This document shows, in pieces, positions 22,133 through 30,097 of a stretch of 40,647 nucleotides of DNA. Position 1 is the stretch's first letter. Each line of letters begins with the position of its first letter. A model generated the notes under the pieces. It was not told where the DNA came from. It worked only from the letters and a program-made list of their open reading frames with translations, and did not search any database. Origin of the DNA: Natrialbaceae archaeon Tc-Br11_E2g14 (GTDB lineage: Archaea; Halobacteriota; Halobacteria; Halobacteriales; Natrialbaceae); assembly GCA_001564275.1 (NCBI GenBank), contig LKND01000016.1, forward strand, positions 1 to 40,647, given 5' to 3'. The position numbers and the translations under genes were made by a program.

Positions 22133-25100
22133 GTGTCCCGTAATAACAACTCCCACAGTGACAGAGTACAGCTCACGAAGCGAGAGTTCCTCGGCGCCGC
22201 CGTCGGTACTGGCCTTCTAGCGGCGACGACAACACCGACCACGGCTACCGACGGCGGTGATGGCGGTGATGGCGACGGTGGTAGTGGCACTGACGATGGC
22301 GGCGGTTCACAAGAGACCTACTCCGTGACACTGATCACCGGTCACACGGTCTACGTAGAAGAGGAGACAAGTGTAGAGGTAAGTGACGACGGAGTCGAAG
22401 AGGAGACAGTTCAGCGGACCTACAGCGTCGACACGGATGACGAGCCGGAGGTTCTCGACGTCATCGAAGAGCCAGACGCAACCTACATCATCCCCAAGTA
22501 CGTCGATACCTCGGTATTCGCCCGACACCTCTTCGATGTCGACTTCCTCATCGAGCAGGGATACACGGACGAAGACTGGGACCACACCCCCGTATTCGTG
22601 CGTGAAGGCGACGGTCCCAGCGCGATGACCGATGGCGGTCGTCAGTACAACTCGACTGACGCGGTCGCCGTCGACGTCCCAAAGCCAGGACAGGACGACA
22701 TCCAGGCCATGGACGCGAACGCGTTCTCCAACTCAAACCTCGAGCGCGTCTTCCTGAATGCTCAGGATGAAGTGTTCCTCGACACGAATACTGGGCCAAT
22801 TGGGGCTCCTGACGCTCGCGAGGCCTTCGAGGTCACCGGCGAGGGTGTCGTCGTGGGTATTGTTGACACAGGGATCGACGACACGCACCCCGACTTGGAG
22901 GGGCGTGTGGTAGACGAGGTCGATTTCAGTGATGAAGACGAGGTCGGGGAAGACAACAACGGTCACGGGACCTCGGTCGCGGGCGTTATTGGCGGCAGCG
23001 GTGTCAAGGACGAGGATGTCGTCGGCATCGCACCGGATGTCGAGTACGTCGACGCGAAGGCGTTCCCAGAAGAGGGTACTACCACCCGTGAACAAGTGCT
23101 TCAGGCCGTTGAGTGGGCCATTGACGAGGCTGACCCACAGCCCGACGTATTGAACCTGAGCCTCGGCGGCCCCATCGTCGAAGAAGAGGACCCAGTCGTC
23201 GAGGCCTGCAACCGCGCGGCTAAGGAAGAGGGAATCTTCGTCTCCGTATCCGCGGGCAACACGCTTTTCCAGGGGTACGAGAGCATCACGAACCCGGCAC
23301 AAGGGGAGAACGTCACCACCGTAGGTGCGACCGACCGCACCGGGGACGAGGTCGGACAGGCCAACTTCTCCGCCTGGGGACCGAGCCCCTTCGACCGGCG
23401 TCTCAAGCCGGAAGTGATGGCCCCGGGGGTCGAGATCACGACTGCTGCCAGTGACGGTCAGGAACTCCCCGGGGACTTCCCCTACCGTGACATCAGCGGG
23501 ACGAGTTTCTCGGCGCCGATGGTCGCCGGACTCGCCGCCCTGCTCTTCGAGATCGACGACGAACTCGACCCCCAGACCATAGAGGACCACGCCGTGACCA
23601 CCGCCGAGCCGATAGCCGATATTGACGAGGACGATCCGTTCCAGCAGGGCGCTGGCGAAGTTCGGATGGAAGAGGCCATCGGCACGGACGTCGTCGTCGA
23701 GAACGCGGCGACGAGCCTGGGCATCGTCGAAGACGCGGTGGAGACCGAGGTTCCGGTGACGGTCAAGAACCTGGGCGACGAAGAAGTCACGCTCACGGTG
23801 ACCGAGACCACAGCCTACGAGATCAACGACGGCATTGAGGACGAAGACGTCCTCTCTGTCGCCGAGGACGAGGTTACTATCGGTGCCGGCGAGACTGCGG
23901 AGGTCACCGTCACCGCTGATCTCGCCTTTGGCGAATGGGGTGGACTGGTGGTGTTCGAAGACGACGATGGCGAGACCTATCGGTCGATCGTCGGGGTAAG
24001 CGTCGCCGTCGAGGCTGTCGTCGAACTCATCCAGAACGAGGACAGCGGTCTCGAAACTGCAGCTGGCGAGTTCGCGGCAGCCTACGACACTGACGGCGAA
24101 GTCGTTCAGACGGGTGACTTCGACGCCAACAACGAGTTCCGCTTCCTGCAGTTCGCGGGCGAGCGGACGTACGATTTCGTCGGTGGCGACGAGTTCGAAC
24201 CCGACGAGGATGCCGGCCAAGACCTCTCCGGGGAGCCGATACTCGCGTTTGCCCACGAGGAAACGATATCGGCTGACGACAGGCGCGTCGAAATCGACGC
24301 CAACGATGTCGGTCCACGGGAGTTCGACCTCGATACGCTGCCGAACGACGGACCGTTCCAGGCCGAGGATGTCGACTTCGAGATTTACCACGAGGCCACC
24401 ACTGCGTCGTTCAGCCGCGGGTTCTCCGGTGACTTCCGCATCTTCACCGGCCACTTCGGGCCGACCGACGACGATCTTAACCTCAATGTCGGGATCGCGA
24501 ACCTGTTCGCACCGGAAGACCAGGTGCCGGATGGAAGCTTCGTTGACGCCACGGAGGCCGAGGACATCTATCACCTCGTAAATACCAGCACGGATCACAC
24601 CGTCGACGGCCAGGTGCTGGACCCCGAACTGGCTATCGTCGACACCGAGTACTTCTTCTCGAACGTCGACGCGACCCCGTCCCACTCGCCGGGCTGGTTC
24701 CCGGCTGACCTCGAAACGTTCCCGAGGCTCATCTCTTTCACGTTCGTGAACGACATCCGTGACGACGATCAGAGCTGGTACCTCACCGAGGACGCCAGCT
24801 ACTCGTACACCTGGCGTGACGATTCGATCGCAAACCTCGAGGCGCGCTACACGTTCGAGGATGGCGAGCTCGTCCCGACGCCGGGCACCGAGGTGTCGAC
24901 TACGGTCGGTTACGAGCCGCTGTTCCCGCGGCTCACCGACTGGGAGGTCGGCGACGACGAAATCGATGCCCGGCTGATACCCTACCGTGACCAGGGTGCG
25001 GTCCCGTTCGTCACCTACGAGCAGGACTTTGACAACCAGAACGTAGTCGACGTCTTTGTCGACGACGAACTGCTCGGAAGCGTGGATTACTTCGGCTTCG

Positions 25101-25960
25101 GTTTCAACTTCAGCGTGTCTGGCCTCGAAGAGGGGGACACGGTCCGCCTGGAGACCGAATCTCGGACCCTCGAGGGGTCCCCATCGTTCGGTACCACCGC
25201 CGAACTGGTACACGAGACGACCCTCGGCACCGACACAGACACCCCGCCGCAATTGGAGCAGTTTAGTATTCCTGGGCTCACCAGGGACAATGTGCTAAAC
25301 TCCGGGATCGCCTGTGCCGTTGTCGAGTTCGAGGAGGGCGCGCCCAGGGGCCGGAGCGGTCTAGCTGACTTCGACGCGTTCTACGGGGGCGCAGAGGACG
25401 TTGAGACCGTGGCCGAACCCGGTGACTGGGAGCAGGCAGAAGTTCTCTTCGAAGATGACGGCACCTACGCCGTTCGCTTCGACACCACCGACTGGATCGG
25501 CGATGATCTGGCGTTCGCCGCTGCGGCGACTGACCGCGACGACAACTTCACTGCGACCTCCTCCATCGGTGTCTGTCCGGTCGATGAGTGGGCGACTGAG
25601 GGGATCGACATGAGCTTCCGTGGGAGTAGAGGTGACGATATCACCGTCAGACTCGACACCACGACCGCCGACGATGTCGACATCGACACCATCAAATTCG
25701 GCACCCCTGACGCCGTCTATGACGGTGACGGGGTCGAGGTCGACTCATACAGAGAACTCGGCAACAACCATCTCGAACTCACCTTCTCCATCGAGGGGAG
25801 TGGGCTCCCGGAGGACGCCGATATCAAGCCGATCCCGGCGAATGCCTCCGGTAGGTTCGCCCCCGACTACGACGTGATTGAGCCGATCGTCGTGACCGGA
25901 AGTACCGATGGTGACGGTGAGCGGTTCGCCGCCGCCCACGTCGTCCTGATCGACGAGTAA
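22133..25960 (+). CDS. Large secreted S8 (subtilisin-family) serine protease
   Basis: A roughly 1275-residue extracellular protease. The signal region LTKREFLGAAVGTGLLAAT resembles a Tat signal but has Lys-Arg instead of Arg-Arg, and is followed by a Gly/Asp linker. A propeptide-like domain (SVTLITGHTVYVEE) resembles that of large Streptomyces-type S8 proteases. The catalytic domain has Asp245 (GIVDTGIDDTHPDL), His278 (NNGHGTSVAG), oxyanion Asn376 (VSAGN) and Ser458 (SGTSFSAPMVAG). Downstream, residues 500-600 form a beta-sandwich-like domain (VTVKNLGDEEVTLTV), followed by about 650 residues of beta-rich acidic sequence with no recognised domain. The frame opens at 22004 inside the IS end; GTG at 22133 (VSRNNNSHSDRVQLTKRE) is preferred because of the TATA spacing. 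It has no operon partners. Confidence 0.9.
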   Translation: MSRNNNSHSDRVQLTKREFLGAAVGTGLLAATTTPTTATDGGDGGDGDGGSGTDDGGGSQETYSVTLITGHTVYVEEETSVEVSDDGVEEETVQRTYSVDTDDEPEVLDVIEEPDATYIIPKYVDTSVFARHLFDVDFLIEQGYTDEDWDHTPVFVREGDGPSAMTDGGRQYNSTDAVAVDVPKPGQDDIQAMDANAFSNSNLERVFLNAQDEVFLDTNTGPIGAPDAREAFEVTGEGVVVGIVDTGIDDTHPDLEGRVVDEVDFSDEDEVGEDNNGHGTSVAGVIGGSGVKDEDVVGIAPDVEYVDAKAFPEEGTTTREQVLQAVEWAIDEADPQPDVLNLSLGGPIVEEEDPVVEACNRAAKEEGIFVSVSAGNTLFQGYESITNPAQGENVTTVGATDRTGDEVGQANFSAWGPSPFDRRLKPEVMAPGVEITTAASDGQELPGDFPYRDISGTSFSAPMVAGLAALLFEIDDELDPQTIEDHAVTTAEPIADIDEDDPFQQGAGEVRMEEAIGTDVVVENAATSLGIVEDAVETEVPVTVKNLGDEEVTLTVTETTAYEINDGIEDEDVLSVAEDEVTIGAGETAEVTVTADLAFGEWGGLVVFEDDDGETYRSIVGVSVAVEAVVELIQNEDSGLETAAGEFAAAYDTDGEVVQTGDFDANNEFRFLQFAGERTYDFVGGDEFEPDEDAGQDLSGEPILAFAHEETISADDRRVEIDANDVGPREFDLDTLPNDGPFQAEDVDFEIYHEATTASFSRGFSGDFRIFTGHFGPTDDDLNLNVGIANLFAPEDQVPDGSFVDATEAEDIYHLVNTSTDHTVDGQVLDPELAIVDTEYFFSNVDATPSHSPGWFPADLETFPRLISFTFVNDIRDDDQSWYLTEDASYSYTWRDDSIANLEARYTFEDGELVPTPGTEVSTTVGYEPLFPRLTDWEVGDDEIDARLIPYRDQGAVPFVTYEQDFDNQNVVDVFVDDELLGSVDYFGFGFNFSVSGLEEGDTVRLETESRTLEGSPSFGTTAELVHETTLGTDTDTPPQLEQFSIPGLTRDNVLNSGIACAVVEFEEGAPRGRSGLADFDAFYGGAEDVETVAEPGDWEQAEVLFEDDGTYAVRFDTTDWIGDDLAFAAAATDRDDNFTATSSIGVCPVDEWATEGIDMSFRGSRGDDITVRLDTTTADDVDIDTIKFGTPDAVYDGDGVEVDSYRELGNNHLELTFSIEGSGLPEDADIKPIPANASGRFAPDYDVIEPIVVTGSTDGDGERFAAAHVVLIDE

Positions 25961-26095
25961 TCGATCCGGACTGCCTTCATTTTCCGTTCGTTCTGGTCTC
26001 ATTCACGATTCACCGTTCATATTCGACGAAGACCCCTCTACCTCTCAAATGACAGTAACGATATGAGGCCTTCGATTGGAACCGAACAGCCTGCT

Positions 26096-26219
26096 CTATA
26101 GTAGCCACTGAACGTCATTACACACCCTCACGATACCCCATGGCTCAGAACCGGTTTGTCACCGGTTCTGAGCCGACTCGCTGTGAGGGTGTGTAACTCG
26201 GTTTCACTTGTTACTACAG
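26096..26219. mobile_element. MITE family 1, copy 2 (124 bp, inverted relative to copy 1)
   Basis: Left end CTATAGTAGCCACTGAACG (type B), right end CGGTTTCACTTGTTACTACAG (type A), inner ACACCCTCAC/GTGAGGGTGT pair, and a central hairpin GGCTCAGAACCGGT/ACCGGTTCTGAGCC. It is copy 1 in reverse orientation. The element touches the broken 5' side of the tnpB relic. The stretch 25961-26095 before it holds nothing recognisable. Confidence 0.8.
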
Positions 26220-26220
26220 C

Positions 26221-26505
26221 GCGTGCGTTACCATCCAAAGTCTGCTTCAGGGCGACGGAAACGCCCGCAACAAACAGGATGTTGCGTGGAGGCAATTCAT
26301 CACAGTCCTCGAATACAAAGCCGATCTGTAGGGCTGTCACGTCATACAGGTGGAGACTCGGGGTACACCCAAGGCGTGTGCGTCGTGTGGAGTGGATACG
26401 ACAACGCCTATCTGGGTACGTGAGATTTCGTGCCCGTCGTGTGGGTTCGAGTGCGACCCTGACGCGAACGCTTCGTTCAACGTCTTGCAGAGAAACCTGT
26501 TCTGA
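26221..26505 (+). pseudogene. tnpB: C-terminal remnant of tnpB (IS200/IS605-type RNA-guided nuclease)
   Basis: About 94 codons of a TnpB C-terminus: GNARNKQDVAWRQFITVLEY, KADL, an in-frame TAG at 26329 where relatives have Tyr, then GCHVIQVETRGTPKACASCG and REISCPSCGFECDPDANASF, ending NVLQRNLF. The CxxC...CxxC zinc ribbon and the last RuvC acidic residue (DPDANASFN) are clear. The N-terminal RuvC and WED parts are absent, and MITE copy 2 abuts the break. It is non-functional. Confidence 0.85.
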
Positions 26506-26506
26506 A

Positions 26507-26592
26507 CTAGAGTAACAACTGAAACGATTCACACACTGATCGCCGACTCGTCTGGCGATCAGGTGTGCAATGACTTGCAGTGGCTACTATAG
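26507..26592. mobile_element. MITE family 1, short copy 3 (86 bp)
   Basis: Left CTAGAGTAACAACTGAAAC (type A), right CAGTGGCTACTATAG (type B), the centre replaced by another hairpin, ACTGATCGCC/GGCGATCAGGT. It begins 2 bp after the tnpB stop and splits the tnpB tail from the omega-RNA-like right end. Confidence 0.75.
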
Positions 26593-26712
26593 GACCGGGA
26601 TGACCCGAAGACACGCCCGTGGAGGCGGTGACCGTTACGGACTCCACCTCGGTGTCTGCAAGGCGCGTCGTAGGAACGGGAAGCCCTGGGGCTTGACCCC
26701 GAAGCGATTCAC
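26593..26712 (+). mobile_element. IS605-type right end with omega-RNA-like sequence
   Basis: This resembles the conserved sequence after many haloarchaeal tnpB genes: GTGTCTGCAAGGCGCGTCGT, then GGGAAGCC and a terminal hairpin GGGG-CTTGA-CCCC (26688-26700) followed by GAAGCGATTCACC. In intact elements this part is the scaffold of the guide RNA and the transposon end. Separated from its tnpB by a MITE, it should be inert, though it could still be transcribed from outside. Confidence 0.6.
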
Positions 26713-26762
26713 CCCACTACCGCCTTCCAAGCCATTTAGTCGGTGCCACGCCTACGACGACC

Positions 26763-27803
26763 GTGAGCCGAATTGGATTCGTCGGTGCCGGCGCCGGCGT
26801 CGCCTCAAGCGCCTTTGTCGTCGACCAGACGCTGCCTGAGGCAGAGCTAACCGTCTTCGAAAAGTCCGGCGGCCTCTGTGGCCGCGCCGCAGCACGCCGT
26901 CACGGGCCGATCACCTACGAGTACGGCGCGAACTACCTCAAAGACGACGACGAGCGCGTGACCGAACTCGTCACAGAAACGCTCGACGACGAGGGACTTG
27001 TCGATATCACAGAGCCAGTCTGGACGTTCGACAGCGACGGTGCGATCAGCGAGGGCCGTGACGCAGACGACCACAAGTGGACATACAGGGACGGCATTAC
27101 ACAGCTCGCAAAACGACTGTTTGGGCGAACCGATGCCACCGTCCATCGCCGGACGCGTGTCGAAATTATCGAACGCTGCGGCGAGCAGTGGCACCTCGAA
27201 GACAGCGATGGTGACACCTGGGGTCCCTTCGATGCACTGGTCGTGAACCCGCCCGCCCCACAGACCGCTACGCTGCTCGATGCCGCCGTGTGGGATGCTC
27301 CCCTCCGGAACACTCTGGTCGATGCGATCGAAGCAGTGCCGTATCGATCTGTCTGGGCCGCAGTGCTTGGCTACGAACGCTCCCTCGAGGTGCCGTACTA
27401 CGCGCTCGTTAACGCCGACAAAGCCCACGATGTCGGGTGGATCGCACGCGAGGAGTGCAAACCCGGCCACATCCCAGACGGCGAGTCCGTGCTGATCGTC
27501 CAGTCGAACCACGAGTGGGCCCTCGAGCACTACGATGACGAGCCCGACGCGAACGTCGAGGAACTCGCAGTGCAAACTGCTGCCATCATCGGTGAGGACT
27601 GGCTGTCGGAGCCGTCCTGGACGGATCATCAGGGCTGGCGGTACGCGCTTCCGGAGGATGGCGTCAACCGCGGTCCAATCGACACCGCCGCCCGCGAGCA
27701 CGACCTCTACTTCGTCGGCGACTGGGTCGCTGGGGAAGCCCGACTGCACGCAGCGATTCGATGTGGACTCGACACCGGCGAACGGATCGTTTACAGCCTG
27801 TGA
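26763..27803 (+). CDS. Renalase-like FAD-dependent amine oxidase
   Basis: A 346-residue NAD(P)/FAD-binding oxidoreductase. The N-terminal FAD fold is IGFVGAGAGVASSAFVVDQ with the acidic end ELTVFEKSGGLCGRAAARRH (an RxGGR-like motif), then EYGANYLKDDD and the Trp-rich middle WTYRDGITQLAKRLFG. The C-terminal FAD motif is HDLYFVGDWVAGEARLHAAIRCGLDTGERI. Arrangement and length match renalase-like proteins, which in bacteria oxidise aberrant NAD(P)H isomers; the substrate here is unproven. GTG at 26763 is the only start near the fold (VSRIGFVGAG). It starts about 50 bp after the IS605 end, so its own promoter may have been displaced. Confidence 0.88.
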   Translation: MSRIGFVGAGAGVASSAFVVDQTLPEAELTVFEKSGGLCGRAAARRHGPITYEYGANYLKDDDERVTELVTETLDDEGLVDITEPVWTFDSDGAISEGRDADDHKWTYRDGITQLAKRLFGRTDATVHRRTRVEIIERCGEQWHLEDSDGDTWGPFDALVVNPPAPQTATLLDAAVWDAPLRNTLVDAIEAVPYRSVWAAVLGYERSLEVPYYALVNADKAHDVGWIAREECKPGHIPDGESVLIVQSNHEWALEHYDDEPDANVEELAVQTAAIIGEDWLSEPSWTDHQGWRYALPEDGVNRGPIDTAAREHDLYFVGDWVAGEARLHAAIRCGLDTGERIVYSL

Positions 27804-27818
27804 ACTGCCCCTACCTAC

Positions 27819-27903
27819 TCATACGGTTTACTGCAGTCTCTTACCGGTGATTGCCCATACCGGGTCGGCAATCACCGGTAAAAAGTTACAGCAATCCGTA
27901 TCA
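27819..27903. mobile_element. Palindromic element family 2, intact copy (85 bp)
   Basis: The ends TCATACGG and CCGTATCA, and the inner arms TTACCGGTGATTGCC and GGCAATCACCGGTAA, form a near-perfect long inverted repeat around ATACCGGGTC. No coding capacity. It lies just after the amine oxidase stop and right against the end of the second tnpB relic. A half copy is at 19416. Confidence 0.75.
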
Positions 27904-28075
27904 GCGGCTGACGCGACTTCCGTGAGGTAGAGACTTCCTGTTTTTACGACCGACTTGCAGATACCAACTCCCGGTGAGTCGGCTCTACAGCGGTCGCAGT
28001 CTTCAGGTCGCTTTAGAGTGAACCACTCCCAGTTTCGCCATGTTACGTGAGTTGACATTCAACGCGGCGTTACAA
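27904..28075 (-). pseudogene. tnpB: Second tnpB C-terminal relic (IS1341-type)
   Basis: On the minus strand the frames read NAALNVNSRNMAKLGVVHSK, then after a frameshift KTATAVEPTHRELVSASR, and after another CKSVVKTGSLYLTEVASAA. Together these resemble the tail of haloarchaeal OrfB/TnpB proteins (NAALN..LGVVH.KA..VETA..VEP...LVSASRVVKTGS). At least two frameshifts are needed. The family-2 palindrome takes the place of the final residues. Only the tail remains; upstream sequence is unrelated. Confidence 0.55.
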
Positions 28076-28087
28076 CCCCCCTTCGCT

Positions 28088-28318
28088 TTAAATACGAGAA
28101 CACCTCACGCTCTGCTGAAGGGTCATTATCTCGCTGGTCGACTTCTCAACTTCTTTTCGAACTGAAACCAGCAGTTTTGCCTGTTCCGCGGTGTCTTTCG
28201 ATGTTTCCTCATCCGAGTATTCTCGTGACTGTCTTTCCCACACGGGATATATGGGGTTCGTTTCCAGAAAGCTCCCGTTTTTAAAAGTGATCCACGCTCG
28301 CGACCGACTCCCATGCAA
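28088..28318 (-). CDS. Hypothetical 76-aa protein next to the MATE gene
   Basis: An unrecognised protein, MHGSRSRAWITFKNGSFLET, with a charged helical second half (EETSKDTAEQAKLLVSVRKEVEKS). It begins 12 bp after the MATE transporter stop on the same strand and ends 12 bp before the tnpB relic, so it may be a truncated gene cotranscribed with the transporter. GC content is lower than in neighbours. It has no membrane segment or cysteine pair. Coding status is uncertain. Confidence 0.35.
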   Translation of the reverse strand: MHGSRSRAWITFKNGSFLETNPIYPVWERQSREYSDEETSKDTAEQAKLLVSVRKEVEKSTSEIMTLQQSVRCSRI

Positions 28319-28330
28319 GACCGTGGTGGA

Positions 28331-29764
28331 TCAATGACCCGTATCTCCACCCGGCCGGTATCGGCGGCTAACGACTTTCCACCGGCCGGACCTGAACAAC
28401 CCGTAGTTGAGACTTCCCGGGACGAACGATTCCAGAACGAGCGCCAGGTAGAGGCCGACGACACCGAGCGGGGTACCCAATCCGACTAGTGCGGCGGGGA
28501 GCGCGAAGCCGTATCGGCCAACCAGAGAGGCAACGAACGGCCAACGAGTGTCCCCGGCTCCGACGAGTGCACCCGAGGCCGACCCGTCGAGCCCGAGCCC
28601 GACAGCGCTGATGGCGGCAACAGCGACGAACGTCGTCGTGACAGCGACCTCTTCGGATCCGGAGACGAACAATTCGGCGATCGGCGCAGCGAACACGATG
28701 ACTGCGGCGGCAACAATCACGTATACCACCATCGCCAAACGGATGATCTCTGCACCGTAAGCACCGGCCTCCGATTCCTCATCGGCACCGAGGTGCTGGC
28801 CAACCAGCGAACTCGATGCCAGTGACATCCCCCAGTTGATGCTGTTGATCATTGCACGAACCCGCCGTGCAACCTCCAGGGCCGTCACAACCACCGGCCC
28901 GAACGAGGCAGCGATCCACAGAAGCGGGAAGATAACCAGCCCTTCAGCAAGTCGTCGACCGATCTCTGGAGCCGACACCTCGAGCAGTTGTCGAACGATC
29001 GCGCGATCCACGAGCGGGGTCGACAGCGAGATTGGAACTGGGCTCGGCTCCATCCCCAGGCCGCCGTAGGAGCGGCCGAACATTCCCCACGCGAGAACGA
29101 TCATCACTACGCCGGTCGAAAGCGTCGTTCCCAGGGCCGCCCCAGCGACGCCCATCCCAAGACCGAAAATGAACACCGCACTGAGGACGATGTTGAGCAC
29201 CGCCCCGCCACTCCGAATGACCATCTCAGTGAACGTGTCTCCGACGCCGGTGTAGGTTCGACTGGCGATCAGGTTCAACATCTCGAAGAGCACGGCCGGC
29301 GTAACGAACAGTAAATACACGGTTCCATGGCGAAGGACCTCGGACTCGGCGCCCAGGACGGCGATAAGTTCGGTGGCGAACAGGGCGAACACGATCATGA
29401 TCGGGGTGGCGAAAATCGTCGCGACTAAGACGCTCTGTTTGACAACGAGTGCGGCCCGATCGGTCCGGTCGCCGCCGTAGTTTTGTGAAACGAGACTCAC
29501 TGTCCCGCCCGCTAGCCCCAACCCAAACAGGACGACGACGCTCCAGTAACCGAGCGCGAACGCCAGGCCTGCCGTCCCGGCGGTGCCAACGGCGATGCCA
29601 ACCATCGCAAGGTCAGCGGTCTGTTTTGACATGATCGCAAACCCTGTGACGACGCGCGGCCAGGCCAGGTCGAGTGTTGGCCGCAACCGTTCGGCGTTGA
29701 TAATGCCTAGCCGATCGAGCACTCGACCAAGGACATCGACCACGTCGCCACCGGTCTCCGACAT
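28331..29764 (-). CDS. MATE-family multidrug/toxin exporter
   Basis: A 477-residue inner-membrane transporter with twelve predicted helices in two homologous halves, of the NorM/DinF type that exports cationic compounds using Na+ or H+. Characteristic stretches are MSKQTADLAMVGIAVGTAG (helix 1-2), GGTVSLVSQNYGGDRTDRA (the SQ.yG motif after helix 3), and in the second half SSLVGQHLGADEESEAG, the matching motif. The N-terminus (40 residues before helix 1) is cytoplasmic. The gene has no regulator beside it. Preceding 29765-30097 contains no recognised gene. Confidence 0.93.
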   Translation of the reverse strand: MSETGGDVVDVLGRVLDRLGIINAERLRPTLDLAWPRVVTGFAIMSKQTADLAMVGIAVGTAGTAGLAFALGYWSVVVLFGLGLAGGTVSLVSQNYGGDRTDRAALVVKQSVLVATIFATPIMIVFALFATELIAVLGAESEVLRHGTVYLLFVTPAVLFEMLNLIASRTYTGVGDTFTEMVIRSGGAVLNIVLSAVFIFGLGMGVAGAALGTTLSTGVVMIVLAWGMFGRSYGGLGMEPSPVPISLSTPLVDRAIVRQLLEVSAPEIGRRLAEGLVIFPLLWIAASFGPVVVTALEVARRVRAMINSINWGMSLASSSLVGQHLGADEESEAGAYGAEIIRLAMVVYVIVAAAVIVFAAPIAELFVSGSEEVAVTTTFVAVAAISAVGLGLDGSASGALVGAGDTRWPFVASLVGRYGFALPAALVGLGTPLGVVGLYLALVLESFVPGSLNYGLFRSGRWKVVSRRYRPGGDTGH

Positions 29765-30097
29765 ACCCTGCCATATCCAAGGCGGAGACTTCTCTCTGGC
29801 GATTATCTCGTGTCAAGGACCAGTGTCACACCTGGTTGCACCAAGACGGTGTCTACCAGGTTTAGGTGACATTGGGCCTGAGAGCAGCCCAAACAAAATT
29901 CTCGAACGGATGGAACAGCTTATAGATTCGTCGAGGGCTAATTCCATCACTTTACTGAATAAAAAGGCACTCTTCGGGAGTGTGAGTCGGTTCCTACTCC
30001 TGAACGCACCCTGTCCCGTCCCCTCTACGACCCGACAGCGGAAACCAGTGAGTACTCTCACACAGAACGTTCCCTAACCCGATTTTGCGAGATGCCA
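29765..30097. other. Gene-free interval of 333 bp
   Basis: It separates the MATE gene from the M20 peptidase, both on the minus strand, so it should hold the MATE promoter and the peptidase 3' end. Only weak, low-complexity open frames are present; none has a recognisable product. AATAAAAAGG at about 29957 is the most AT-rich spot. Confidence 0.4.

Noticed and set aside
22733-25252. An 839-residue open frame on the minus strand
   Set aside because: Antisense shadow of the subtilase gene, whose frame carries the full Asp-His-Ser triad.
29813-30061. An 82-residue open frame on the minus strand
   Set aside because: No family resemblance, basic composition and no promoter or ribosome binding site; treated as intergenic.
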